Positions 1 to 5,498 of a stretch of 6,423 nt of DNA are shown here, in pieces. A model generated the notes under the pieces. The model saw only the letters and a program-made list of their open reading frames with translations, was not told the DNA's origin and ran no database searches. The stretch's first letter is position 1. Each line of letters opens with the position of its first letter. Origin of the DNA: an uncultured Aliterella sp. (lineage in GTDB: Bacteria > Cyanobacteriota > Cyanobacteriia > Cyanobacteriales > Chroococcidiopsidaceae); assembly GCA_905479905.1 (NCBI GenBank), contig CAJQOK010000172.1, forward strand, positions 1 to 6,423. The letters are read 5' to 3'. Position numbers and translations under genes: made by a program.

Positions 1-1
1 C

Positions 2-991
2 TACGACGTACAGGTGGCAATTCACACCGATACTCTCAACGAGGCTGGCTTTGTAGAAACAACGATCGCAGCTTTTAAGGGTCGCACTATTCACACTTAT
101 CACACCGAAGGCGCTGGGGGCGGTCATGCACCAGACATTATCAAAGTTTGCGGACAAAGTAACGTTTTGCCGTCTTCTACCAATCCTACCCGCCCTTACA
201 CTCTTAACACTCTAGATGAACATTTAGATATGCTGATGGTTTGCCACCACCTCGATCCGGCTATTCCCGAAGATGTAGCTTTTGCTGAGTCGCGTATTCG
301 CCGCGAAACTATTGCCGCCGAAGACATTTTGCACGATTTGGGCGCTTTTAGTATGATTTCTTCCGATTCTCAAGCTATGGGACGAGTGGGAGAAGTAATT
401 ATTCGTACCTGGCAAACTGCACACAAAATGAAGGTGCAGCGAGGACAATTAACCGCAGATAGCCCCCATAATGACAACTACAGGGCGAAACGCTACATTG
501 CTAAATACACTATTAATCCTGCTATTACTCACGGCATTGCGGCTCATGTAGGCTCCGTAGAAGTCGGAAAATTGGCGGATTTGTGTCTGTGGAAACCAGC
601 GTTTTTTGGAGTCAAACCCGAAATAGTTATCAAAGGTGGTGCGATCGCCTGGGCGCAAATGGGCGATGCTAATGCTAGTATTCCCACCCCTGGGCCCGTA
701 TATATGCGTCCGATGTTTGCAAGTTTCGGTGGTGCAATTGCGACTACCAGCTTAACTTTCCTCTCTAAAGCTGCCCTAGATCGTGAGATTCCAAAGCAGT
801 TAAACTTGCAAAAAATGACTGTAGCAGTTTCTGGGACTAGGCAAATAACCAAGCAATCTATGAAGCTAAACGATGCAACCCCTCACATGGAAGTAGATCC
901 TGAAACCTATCAAGTTAAAGCCGATGGGCAATTGCTTACTTGCGAAAGCGCTACTATATTACCTCTAGCTCAACGTTACTTTTTGTTTTGA
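2..991 (+). CDS. ureC: Urease subunit alpha, C-terminal part (5' end outside window)
   Basis: The frame is open from base 2 and ends at TGA 989-991, giving 329 residues of a protein normally about 570 long. It is the catalytic subunit of nickel urease (urea to ammonia and carbamate, cytoplasmic). Active-site landmarks of the family are visible, counted from the first codon: the nickel ligand His at 8 ([10 protein letters not shown]) and His at 34 (HTEGAGGGH), the flap Cys81 with catalytic His82 (MVCHHLDP), Arg98 (ESRIRRE), and the nickel ligand Asp122 (SSDSQAMGR). These spacings match His246, His272, Cys319, His320, Arg336 and Asp360 of Klebsiella UreC. The carbamylated lysine and the HxH pair lie upstream, outside the window. 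The chain ends in the typical AQRYFLF. The GTG at 14 is internal, not a start. There are no breaks. Its last 16 bases overlap the tail of the convergent gene on the other strand, and no separate terminator is seen. Confidence 0.98.
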   Translation, partial: YDVQVAIHTDTLNEAGFVETTIAAFKGRTIHTYHTEGAGGGHAPDIIKVCGQSNVLPSSTNPTRPYTLNTLDEHLDMLMVCHHLDPAIPEDVAFAESRIRRETIAAEDILHDLGAFSMISSDSQAMGRVGEVIIRTWQTAHKMKVQRGQLTADSPHNDNYRAKRYIAKYTINPAITHGIAAHVGSVEVGKLADLCLWKPAFFGVKPEIVIKGGAIAWAQMGDANASIPTPGPVYMRPMFASFGGAIATTSLTFLSKAALDREIPKQLNLQKMTVAVSGTRQITKQSMKLNDATPHMEVDPETYQVKADGQLLTCESATILPLAQRYFLF

Positions 992-1431
992 CTTGCTTTA
1001 GTTTTCTTTTTTGACGTTAAAACTCCTTGCTTGCTAACTTGGTAAGTGCCTACATAACCTGTGCGATCGTAAAGAATTTGATGAGTATGCAAATCTAGTT
1101 TTGCTTCCTCCGCAAACTGAGGGCGGTAATAAGGTTTTAACTTGTCTGCTAAATTCATCCTTTGAATTTGGGCGTGTAGTTTCTCCTCATCTCCATCAAA
1201 ATAAGCAATCCTTGCAGTGTCGTTTTGTAAAAAGCTCAAAATGATTGGACTTGGAACTCCACCAATAGCTAAATAACCTTTGGTCAGCATTTCTACCCAA
1301 ATCCATCCCAAACTACCCAAAAATAGGAATACAAAACTAGCAAATACTAGCGACATTGGGCTTAAAGTGCGATCGCTTACTTTATACCTGCTATTTCTTT
1401 TTCGTCCAGCAGTAAAAATAGGTAGCGCCAT
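976..1431 (-). CDS. Single-pass membrane protein of unknown function
   Basis: A 151-residue protein I do not recognise. Residues 1-25 are basic (RKRNSRYK), 26-48 form one hydrophobic helix ([20 protein letters not shown] region), and the rest is soluble, with an acidic patch (FDGDEEK, 78-84) and a Lys-rich tail (140-151). By the positive-inside rule the N-terminus should be cytoplasmic and the C-terminal domain outside the membrane, though the basic tail weakens this. The ATG at 1431 is used because a candidate promoter lies just upstream; no Shine-Dalgarno is visible before it, nor before the alternative Met26 at the edge of the helix. The TAA stop (978-976) lies inside the end of ureC, so the two genes overlap tail to tail by 16 bases. 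Coding quality is good (ordered hydrophobic and polar pattern, conserved-looking [17 protein letters not shown] after the helix), so I think it is real. Confidence 0.75.
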   Translation of the reverse strand: MALPIFTAGRKRNSRYKVSDRTLSPMSLVFASFVFLFLGSLGWIWVEMLTKGYLAIGGVPSPIILSFLQNDTARIAYFDGDEEKLHAQIQRMNLADKLKPYYRPQFAEEAKLDLHTHQILYDRTGYVGTYQVSKQGVLTSKKKTKASQNKK

Positions 1432-1455
1432 AGGATTTTTTGAAAATGCGTTTTT

Positions 1456-1484
1456 AATCTAGCTTTGAATTGACTTTTTGGCAA
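1456..1484 (-). promoter_or_regulatory. Candidate sigma70-type promoter of the membrane protein gene
   Basis: On the minus strand TTGCCA (1484-1479; five of six to TTGACA) and TAGATT (1461-1456; four of six) are separated by exactly 17 bases, giving a leader of about 20 bases to the ATG at 1431. An inverted repeat, TAGCTTTG (1460-1467) and CAAAGCTA (1482-1489), brackets the spacer and touches both boxes, so it could be an operator. Found by eye only. Confidence 0.4.
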
Positions 1485-1489
1485 AGCTA
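1460..1489. repeat. 8-bp perfect inverted repeat overlapping the candidate promoter
   Basis: TAGCTTTG and CAAAGCTA pair perfectly around a 14-base loop. There is no T-run after it on either strand that would make it a terminator. Because it straddles the -35/-10 spacer, a regulator binding site is the most economical reading; this is inference. Confidence 0.4.
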
Positions 1490-1539
1490 ATCTGAAAAAA
1501 TCATCAATTCTACATATTTGTAAAAAATGCTACATTACC

Positions 1540-1656
1540 TCACAGAGCGGTTAATTTATTCATAAATTCCTTAACATTGGCAACTTCTACGCCCAAAGCA
1601 TTATTAGCAAATCGTCTAAGTTGCGCGCTAAACTTAAGTTTCTTGACCAACAATAG
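1540..1656 (-). other. Unrecognised 38-codon reading frame, possible gene remnant
   Basis: Between TAG (1659-1657) and TGA (1542-1540) the minus strand reads LLLVKKLKFSAQLRR followed by FANNALGVEVANVKEFMNKL and TAL. The composition is that of a normal protein segment (amphipathic, balanced charges) and the GC content is visibly higher than in the AT-rich flanks. There is no ATG near the start, only TTG codons, and no Shine-Dalgarno. It may be the C-terminal stub of a lost gene, a small protein, or chance. I do not recognise the family. Confidence 0.25.
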
Positions 1657-1711
1657 CTAATAATTATGGTCAAATTTATATATCAATTTGTCGTAGATTT
1701 TATGCTTAATA

Positions 1712-1749
1712 ATCAATTTATTGATAGCAAATCTAATAAAAGTTAAAAG
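1712..1749 (+). promoter_or_regulatory. Candidate promoter and palindrome upstream of the hybrid kinase
   Basis: TTGATA (1721-1726, five of six to TTGACA) lies 17 bases before TAAAAG (1744-1749, four of six to TATAAT). A 14-bp perfect palindrome, ATCAAT-tt-ATTGAT (1712-1725), overlaps the -35 box and could be an operator. If correct, the transcript would carry a leader of about 130 bases containing the 12-codon frame at 1828. The area is very AT-rich, so chance matches are likely. Confidence 0.3.
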
Positions 1750-1827
1750 TCAACAACAATTAGTAGTAGATAAAGTAGTAAATAATCTGCCGCAGGTAAG
1801 AGGTTAATTGCGCGCTTAAAGGAAAAA

Positions 1828-1866
1828 ATGATACAGGTAGAAGATATTTTTAAAAAACTTAATTAG
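1828..1866 (+). CDS. 12-codon leader ORF in frame with the hybrid kinase
   Basis: ATG at 1828 follows AAAGGA (1818-1823) at a good distance, the only clear Shine-Dalgarno in this spacer. It encodes MIQVEDIFKKLN and stops at TAG (1864-1866), 18 bases before the kinase ATG. It is in the same frame as the kinase, so readthrough of the TAG would add LKTIPS and join the proteins. It may be a leader peptide giving translational coupling, or the original N-terminus of the kinase cut by a nonsense mutation. No database match is claimed. Confidence 0.35.
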   Translation: MIQVEDIFKKLN

Positions 1867-1884
1867 TTAAAAACAATCCCCTCC

Positions 1885-3003
1885 ATGAGTTCGCTAGCTG
1901 CTACAGACAAAATACTTGTTGTTGATGACTCTCCTGATAATGTTTTTTTGATCCAAACCATTTTGGAAGAAGAAGGCTACGAGATCGCCACCGCCGAAAA
2001 TGGCGTTTCGGCTTTAGCACAAATTGAACTTTCGCTGCCAGATTTGATATTGTTAGATGTCATGATGCCGGGGATGGATGGCTTTGAAGTTACTAAGCGT
2101 CTCCGTGAAAATACTAAGCTACCTTTTATACCCATCCTCTTGATTACCGCCCACGATAAACCCAGTGTCGCCCAAGGCTTGGACATGGGAGCCGACGATT
2201 TTATCCGCAAGCCTGTAGAAGTAGATGAGTTATTGGCACGAGTACGGAGTTTACTACGTCTCAAGCACAGTGTAGACGAGCGCGACAGTATTGCCCGTCA
2301 AAGAGAAGATTATGTCTCTCGTCTTACTCACGACTTGCGTACTCCCTTGGTAGCCGCCGATCGGATGTTGATGCTATTTCAGCAAGGTGCTTTGGGAGAG
2401 CTTTCGCCTACCATGCTAGAAGCTCTCTCCACTATGCAAAGGAGTAATCAAAACCTGTTGCAAATGGTTAATACTTTACTTGAAGTTTACCGTTTTGAAG
2501 CTGGGCGCAAAACTCTGAGCTTTTTCCCCATCGATTTGCGTTCGTTGCTGCAAGAAGTTGTTAATGAACTAACTCCTCTGGCTGCGGAGAAAAAATTAAC
2601 CATAGTTGCTGAATTTAACCAACAAACACAGGTTGATAAAGTTATGGGCGATCGCTTAGAACTTCATCGCTTATTTACTAACTTAGTTGGCAATGCTATC
2701 AAGTTTACCGACACAGGTTCTATTACTATTCGTCTCAATGGTGCGATTACTCCGAACAATCTTCCCACTAAACAGCAGAGTACAGCTTATGTTGTCATTG
2801 AAATTGAAGATACAGGCTCAGGTATTGCAATTGGCGAACAGGCAACTATGTTTGAGCGCTTTCGCCAAGGTAGTCACAAGCGTTCGGGCAGTGGGTTGGG
2901 CTTATACCTGTCTCGGCGCATCGTTGAAGCCCATCAAGGTACAATTCAACTCAATTCAGAACTAGGTAAAGGTAGTACATTTAGTGTTTATCTCCCTGCT
3001 TAG
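1885..3003 (+). CDS. Hybrid response regulator / sensor histidine kinase (REC-HisKA-HATPase_c)
   Basis: A 372-residue cytoplasmic two-component protein with the receiver first. REC domain, about 9-125: acidic pair Asp14-Asp15, phospho-acceptor Asp58 (LLDVMMPGMDG), Thr88, Lys109-Pro110. HisKA dimerisation and phosphotransfer helix pair, about 140-205, with the phosphorylated His149 in the H-box (RLTHDLRTPL). HATPase_c, about 255-372: N-box Asn266 and Asn270 (NLVGNAIKF), G1 box DTGSGI (309-314), F-box FERFRQG (323-329), G2 box GSGLGL (335-340). All catalytic positions are intact. There is no transmembrane segment, PAS, GAF or HAMP domain, so input presumably comes through phosphorylation of the receiver, which then tunes the kinase; the output partner is not in the window. 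The ATG at 1885 has no Shine-Dalgarno (CCCCTCC precedes it), while a 12-codon frame just upstream does, which suggests coupled initiation. Partner and stimulus are unknown. Confidence 0.95.
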   Translation: MSSLAATDKILVVDDSPDNVFLIQTILEEEGYEIATAENGVSALAQIELSLPDLILLDVMMPGMDGFEVTKRLRENTKLPFIPILLITAHDKPSVAQGLDMGADDFIRKPVEVDELLARVRSLLRLKHSVDERDSIARQREDYVSRLTHDLRTPLVAADRMLMLFQQGALGELSPTMLEALSTMQRSNQNLLQMVNTLLEVYRFEAGRKTLSFFPIDLRSLLQEVVNELTPLAAEKKLTIVAEFNQQTQVDKVMGDRLELHRLFTNLVGNAIKFTDTGSITIRLNGAITPNNLPTKQQSTAYVVIEIEDTGSGIAIGEQATMFERFRQGSHKRSGSGLGLYLSRRIVEAHQGTIQLNSELGKGSTFSVYLPA

Positions 3004-3482
3004 TAACTTGAAGTAAGCTAATAGACATTTAACTTGCAATAATTTTATTACCTTTGTTTTGGATATTTCTCGACCAATTAATTATTAACTCTCCTTGATT
3101 AAGTAGCCTGTTTAAGATTTCTTCAAGTTGGTTAACCGACTCAAATAATTGATGCGATCGCACTGATCAACAAGCTACCCAAACCTCTAGCTATATACAT
3201 TTTTTCTAGAAATAAAAGCTTGCAACAGCAAGTATGCAGGTTAACTTCATCGGGGGGCGTTTGTATCAACGATACACTGATGCAATTCACTACAAAAGTA
3301 TTTTAAATAAATTCTTCCGCCTTGACTTTAACTTGCGCTATCCTTCCTACCAAGGCAAATTAGCATTCCTTAAAAAAATACTTTTTAATTAAAGCGGTTT
3401 ATTTAGTAACTGCTACAAGTTTGTTAAGCCTGTCCCCGGACAAGAGATGAGGAAATAGAAAAAATGCAACTACAGCCTCTCA
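3004..3482. other. Non-coding spacer, no gene seen
   Basis: No reading frame with coding character was found on either strand. It holds a HIP1 octamer (3154-3161) and several short hairpins: CTTGC/GCAAG (3219-3232), TGTATC/GATACA with a 3-base loop (3262-3276), GCCTTG/CAAGGC (3319-3356) and TGTCC/GGACA (3431-3442). None is followed by a convincing T-run, so I do not name a terminator for the kinase gene. A repeat-encoded frame at 3464-3607 is low-complexity and rejected. Confidence 0.6.
3154..3161. repeat. HIP1 octamer GCGATCGC (one of six)
   Basis: Perfect GCGATCGC. Other copies are at 641-648, 1369-1376, 2648-2655, 4065-4072 and 4728-4735. Chance predicts about 0.1 copy in a sequence of this length, so the density is the main compositional evidence for a cyanobacterial source. 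Confidence 0.9.
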
Positions 3483-3573
3483 CCAATTCCCAATTCCCAA
3501 TTCCCAATTCCCAATTCCCAATTCCCAATTCCCAATTACCAATTACCAATTACCAATTACCAATTACCAATTC
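3483..3573. repeat. Heptanucleotide tandem repeat, 13 units (CCAATTC / CCAATTA)
   Basis: Seven units CCAATTC (3483-3531), five units CCAATTA (3532-3566) and one more CCAATTC (3567-3573), without indels, then a degenerate CCAACAG. It belongs to the type of short heptamer tandem repeats described from cyanobacteria. The block of identical variants (7+5+1) suggests expansion by slippage. The right end runs into the reading frame of the DUF928 remnant and supplies its last three residues (Gly-Asn-Trp) and TAA stop. Seven bases is not a multiple of three, so a change in copy number would shift any frame reading through it. Confidence 0.97.
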
Positions 3574-4124
3574 CCAACAGAATCTAATAAATCTGCCCAT
3601 TCGTTGACTAAAGCAGAATTATTTGGGTTAGATTTGCGGGTTTCAAATAGCGCTGTGAGGCTGTCATACCAAATACCATTGACTGCATATAGCGCGGCGC
3701 GGCTTTCTAAAGATACTTGTTTTAATTCGCTTTGTAAGGCGGGATCGGGGTTAATTCTTTGCACCCAACTATCAACAAATATATCTGCGGAACGGTCTTG
3801 AACATTACACACAATCGACAAATACCAGTGATAACTTTTACCTACTTGCAAAGGTTTCAAGCCCGGCAAATCACGGAAATTTATACTAGCTATACCACCA
3901 GTTAAAACTGGTTTGAGGCTTTTTTGATAAATCTCGTTATCGTTTTCGTCTAATAAAGATAGTTCGAGGATATCTGCGGAAGTTTGCGGGATATAAAAGA
4001 AAATTACCGGATACTGCGCTGTAGTCATGCCTAAATTATTAGCTGGAACCAACGCCGTTAAAGTGCGATCGCTGCTAGAACACCCTCCCCTAGTTGCACC
4101 GCCTTGTCTTGTCCCTGGTGCGCC
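3564..4124 (-). pseudogene. DUF928 domain protein, separated from its N-terminus by TGA and cut at its end
   Basis: After the TGA at 4127-4125 the same frame continues for 186 residues with a DUF928 pattern: GAPGTRQGGATRGGC, then LTALVPANNLGMTT, a beta-rich middle (YPVIFFYIPQ), LPGLKPLQVGKSYHWYLSIVC with the second conserved Cys, and DSWVQRI. The short start TTG at 4052 or ATG at 4028 would discard the conserved Gly/Arg-rich motif and Cys, and there is no signal peptide, so it is not an independent gene. The preceding residues (SSKAIFIASN) look like the usual approach to this motif with a CGA to TGA change at the Arg of NRGAPG. The C-terminus stops at WADLLDSVGNW, where family members normally continue; the last codons and TAA lie in the heptamer repeat. 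DUF928 function is unknown; the proteins are usually exported and encoded near CHAT and TpsB genes. Confidence 0.8.
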
Positions 4125-4430
4125 TCAGTTTGAAGCTATAAAGATAGCTTTTGATGAGCCGCGACGAGCGTATGTACTTACGTTATTAACTGCGGCGGTA
4201 GCATAGCTATCGCCAGGACGCACCCTTAAAGCTCGTCTAAAATTAACCAAAGCGTTGCGATAATCTCTTTTGGCGGTAGCTGAGTAGCCTAGGCGCATAT
4301 AGGTGTTGTACGTAGTCCCTTGAGCCACAACTGCTGGACTCTGGGGAGCAGCTATTATTTGTATTACAGGCGTTAAACAAGTTGCAGCTATTATTGCGGG
4401 TAAGTATTTCAACCAAATATTGCCTTTCAT
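4125..4430 (-). CDS. Exported TPR-type small protein, fused in frame to the DUF928 remnant
   Basis: 101 residues. ATG at 4430 is chosen because AAAGGTGG (4443-4436) sits at the right distance; the in-frame GTG at 4439 lies inside that binding site. Residues 1-36 are a signal peptide (hydrophobic IIAATCLTPVIQIIAA, cleavage probably near AVVAQ), so the product is periplasmic or exported. Residues 40-73 form one tetratricopeptide motif (YNTYMRLGYSATAKRDYRNA then LVNFRRALRVRPG), with a second half-repeat to about 88. After RRG (91) the sequence changes to SSKAIFIASN, which resembles the mature start of a DUF928 protein, then TGA. The frame continues open beyond it for 186 codons. I infer a deletion that fused two exported-protein genes, followed by a nonsense change. 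As it stands it could still be made as a short protein. Confidence 0.65.
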   Translation of the reverse strand: MKGNIWLKYLPAIIAATCLTPVIQIIAAPQSPAVVAQGTTYNTYMRLGYSATAKRDYRNALVNFRRALRVRPGDSYATAAVNNVSTYARRGSSKAIFIASN

Positions 4431-4471
4431 TAGAACCACCTTTATTTATTATTTTTAGTAAAATTATTAGT

Positions 4472-4496
4472 TAAGGTGGTATTAAACTTTACCTTA
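4472..4496. repeat. 6-bp inverted repeat in the TPR gene leader
   Basis: TAAGGT (4472-4477) and ACCTTA (4491-4496) around a 13-base loop, between the candidate -10 box and the ribosome binding site of the TPR gene. It could form a weak leader hairpin or be an operator; the stem is short and the call is tentative. Confidence 0.25.
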
Positions 4497-4501
4497 GTTT
4501 C

Positions 4502-4507
4502 ATTATA
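4502..4507 (-). promoter_or_regulatory. Candidate -10 box (TATAAT) for the TPR/DUF928 frame
   Basis: A perfect TATAAT on the minus strand, 72 bases before the ATG at 4430. No good -35 hexamer is seen at 16-18 bases (CAATTC at 17), so it is either activator-dependent or a chance match in AT-rich DNA. Confidence 0.35.
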
Positions 4508-4582
4508 TCTTCTACATACACTTAGAATTGAGTCCGCTTAAGAGTGTGATATTTGATTAAACATTGTTGTTAAGGCAAATTT

Positions 4583-4620
4583 CGGATAAATAATAAATTT
4601 AGTTAAATATTATTTATCTG
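4583..4620. repeat. Long AT-rich hairpin, 13-bp stem
   Basis: GATAAATAATA (4585-4595) and TATTATTTATC (4608-4618) are perfectly complementary over 11 bp around a 12-base loop; one G-T and one C-G pair extend the stem to 13. It lies 54 bases past the stop of the TpsB remnant on the minus strand and may have been its 3' hairpin, but no T-run follows. Next to it is a 12-bp perfect palindrome, ACTGTTAACAGT (4628-4639). Confidence 0.5.
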
Positions 4621-4673
4621 CTACTTAACTGTTAACAGTAATTAACGGCTCAAAAGGCGCAATTTTTCTACTT

Positions 4674-4933
4674 CTATAATTGGTAGTTAGCACTAAAGTA
4701 GAGGCCATCATCTTGAAGATTGTTCCCGCGATCGCCTAAGTCAATAAATAAGGGCGCGTAGTCTAGCCGCAGATTTAGTTTCGGTAAAGGTTCCCAAATT
4801 AATCCTAATCCTGCACCAAGTAAAAACCTGTGACTCGGTAAAAATTCATTATTGGGTTATTTGTTACATTCCACACCGCACCCGCATCCACAAAGGGAGC
4901 AAATTGCAGTACAGGTATCCCAGCTTCGCCGAA
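4674..4933 (-). pseudogene. C-terminal remnant of a ShlB/FhaC-type (TpsB) outer-membrane transporter
   Basis: About 86 codons remain of a protein that is usually over 500 residues. Reading the minus strand from 4933, one frame gives FGEAGIPVLQFAPFVDAGAVWN then VTNNP. The next frame, from about 4856, gives FLPSHRF, GLIWEPLPKLNLRLDY, FIDLGDRGNNLQDDGLYFS and the end ANYQL-TAG (4676-4674). Together these are the last beta strands of the two-partner-secretion barrel, which exports TpsA haemagglutinin-like proteins across the outer membrane. The frames join if one C is restored near 4856 (AACCCA to AACCCC), so there is a one-base frameshift. Upstream there is a TAG (4936-4934), and beyond it no convincing homologous sequence or POTRA domain. 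Family assignment is by remembered motif; the fragment is certainly not a functional gene. Confidence 0.75.
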
Positions 4934-4974
4934 CTAAGGCAATTTGGTCTTCAATGGATAATCTAAGAGCAGTC

Positions 4975-5220
4975 ATTAGAAAGCTCGTACTCGCCACCGC
5001 AACCAAATGCAATGAAGTAACCAGTACAAAAAGACTCCGCAGCACCAGTTATTTAGAATCATCTCAGCAGATGTATAACTGGCTGATTGCACCGATAAAA
5101 AGCAATCTAGAAGCTCAAAAATGGTTTGCCATTACCTCAAGCAATGGTTGACTTAGGCGATCAAAACTTCTCTCATCCTTACTTTTGGTCGGTTTTACAA
5201 TGGTTGGCAATCCTTGGTAG
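4975..5220 (+). pseudogene. Collapsed CHAT-domain (caspase-like) protein remnant
   Basis: Three pieces in three frames. From roughly 4975 to 5121 the frame carries RSTSYLESSQQ and MYNWLIAPIKSNLEAQ, the linker and first helix typical of cyanobacterial TPR-CHAT proteins (compare QLYQWLIAPL). It then hits TGA (5149-5151). Another frame (about 5130-5190) gives QAMVDLGDQNFSHPYFWS, and the third (5191-5220) GFTMVGNPW and TAG, the usual CHAT C-terminus (HPYYWAxFTMVGNPW). Frames two and three join if one G is restored after TCG at 5191. The middle of the domain, including the His-Cys catalytic dyad, is missing, so about 150 or more residues were deleted near 5120-5135. The upstream limit is uncertain: the break against the TpsB remnant, which runs the other way, is between about 4934 and 5000. 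Confidence 0.75.
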
Positions 5221-5498
5221 TAGCGCTTTTTACTATTAACAGTTAAATCCTTAACATTTACTCAAGATTTATACAACTAGATAGCGGTATATTTTTATTT
5301 TGTATACTGTTGTAATTTAGGATTTGAGCAAATTGGCTAAAACAACCTCATAATCATAGTTTTCAAAGCAATGCGCTCTGCATTTTTGGGCTTATTTCAG
5401 GAATTGCCGCCGATCTAGTTGAATAACTTAAATAAAGCACAATCAAACATCTCTGTTGAATCGTCTAAATAAAAACACTTTTGGGATCATTCCACACT
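5221..5498. other. Spacer before the FHA genes
   Basis: 278 bases without a credible gene. TATACT (5303-5308) and CATAAT (5349-5354) resemble -10 boxes, the latter 19 bases after TTGAGC (5324-5329); neither has a good -35 at ideal spacing, so I name no promoter with confidence. It presumably contains the promoter for the FHA pair. Confidence 0.35.

Noticed and set aside
3219..3276. Small hairpins as a terminator of the hybrid kinase gene
   Set aside because: They are over 200 bases from the stop, the stems are 5-6 bp, and no T-run follows.
3483..3573. CRISPR array
   Set aside because: The units are 7 bases with no spacers; it is a simple tandem repeat.
3464..3607. 47-codon plus-strand frame with a 7-residue repeat (NSQFPIP) through the heptamer block
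   Set aside because: It is a by-product of the repeat: any 7-base repeat without stops gives a 7-residue periodic peptide. There is no further coding character and it is out of register with anything real.
3604..3801. 65-residue plus-strand frame
   Set aside because: It is antisense to the DUF928 reading frame, which has the recognisable motifs; it starts at TTG without a ribosome binding site.
4125..4127. Selenocysteine or other recoding at the in-frame TGA
   Set aside because: No reason for a selenoprotein in this family, the expected residue is Arg, and other nearby genes are also broken, so a nonsense change is the simpler explanation.
4935..5016. Possible upstream extension of the TpsB remnant (FGCGGEYEL, LLLDYPLK in mixed frames)
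   Set aside because: It needs several frame changes in a few codons and overlaps the sequence that reads better as CHAT on the other strand.
4857..5045. 62-residue minus-strand frame containing CGCGCGVEC
   Set aside because: It runs across the breakpoint between the TpsB and CHAT remnants in a frame that matches neither; the Cys/Gly run is a frame artefact, not a metal site.
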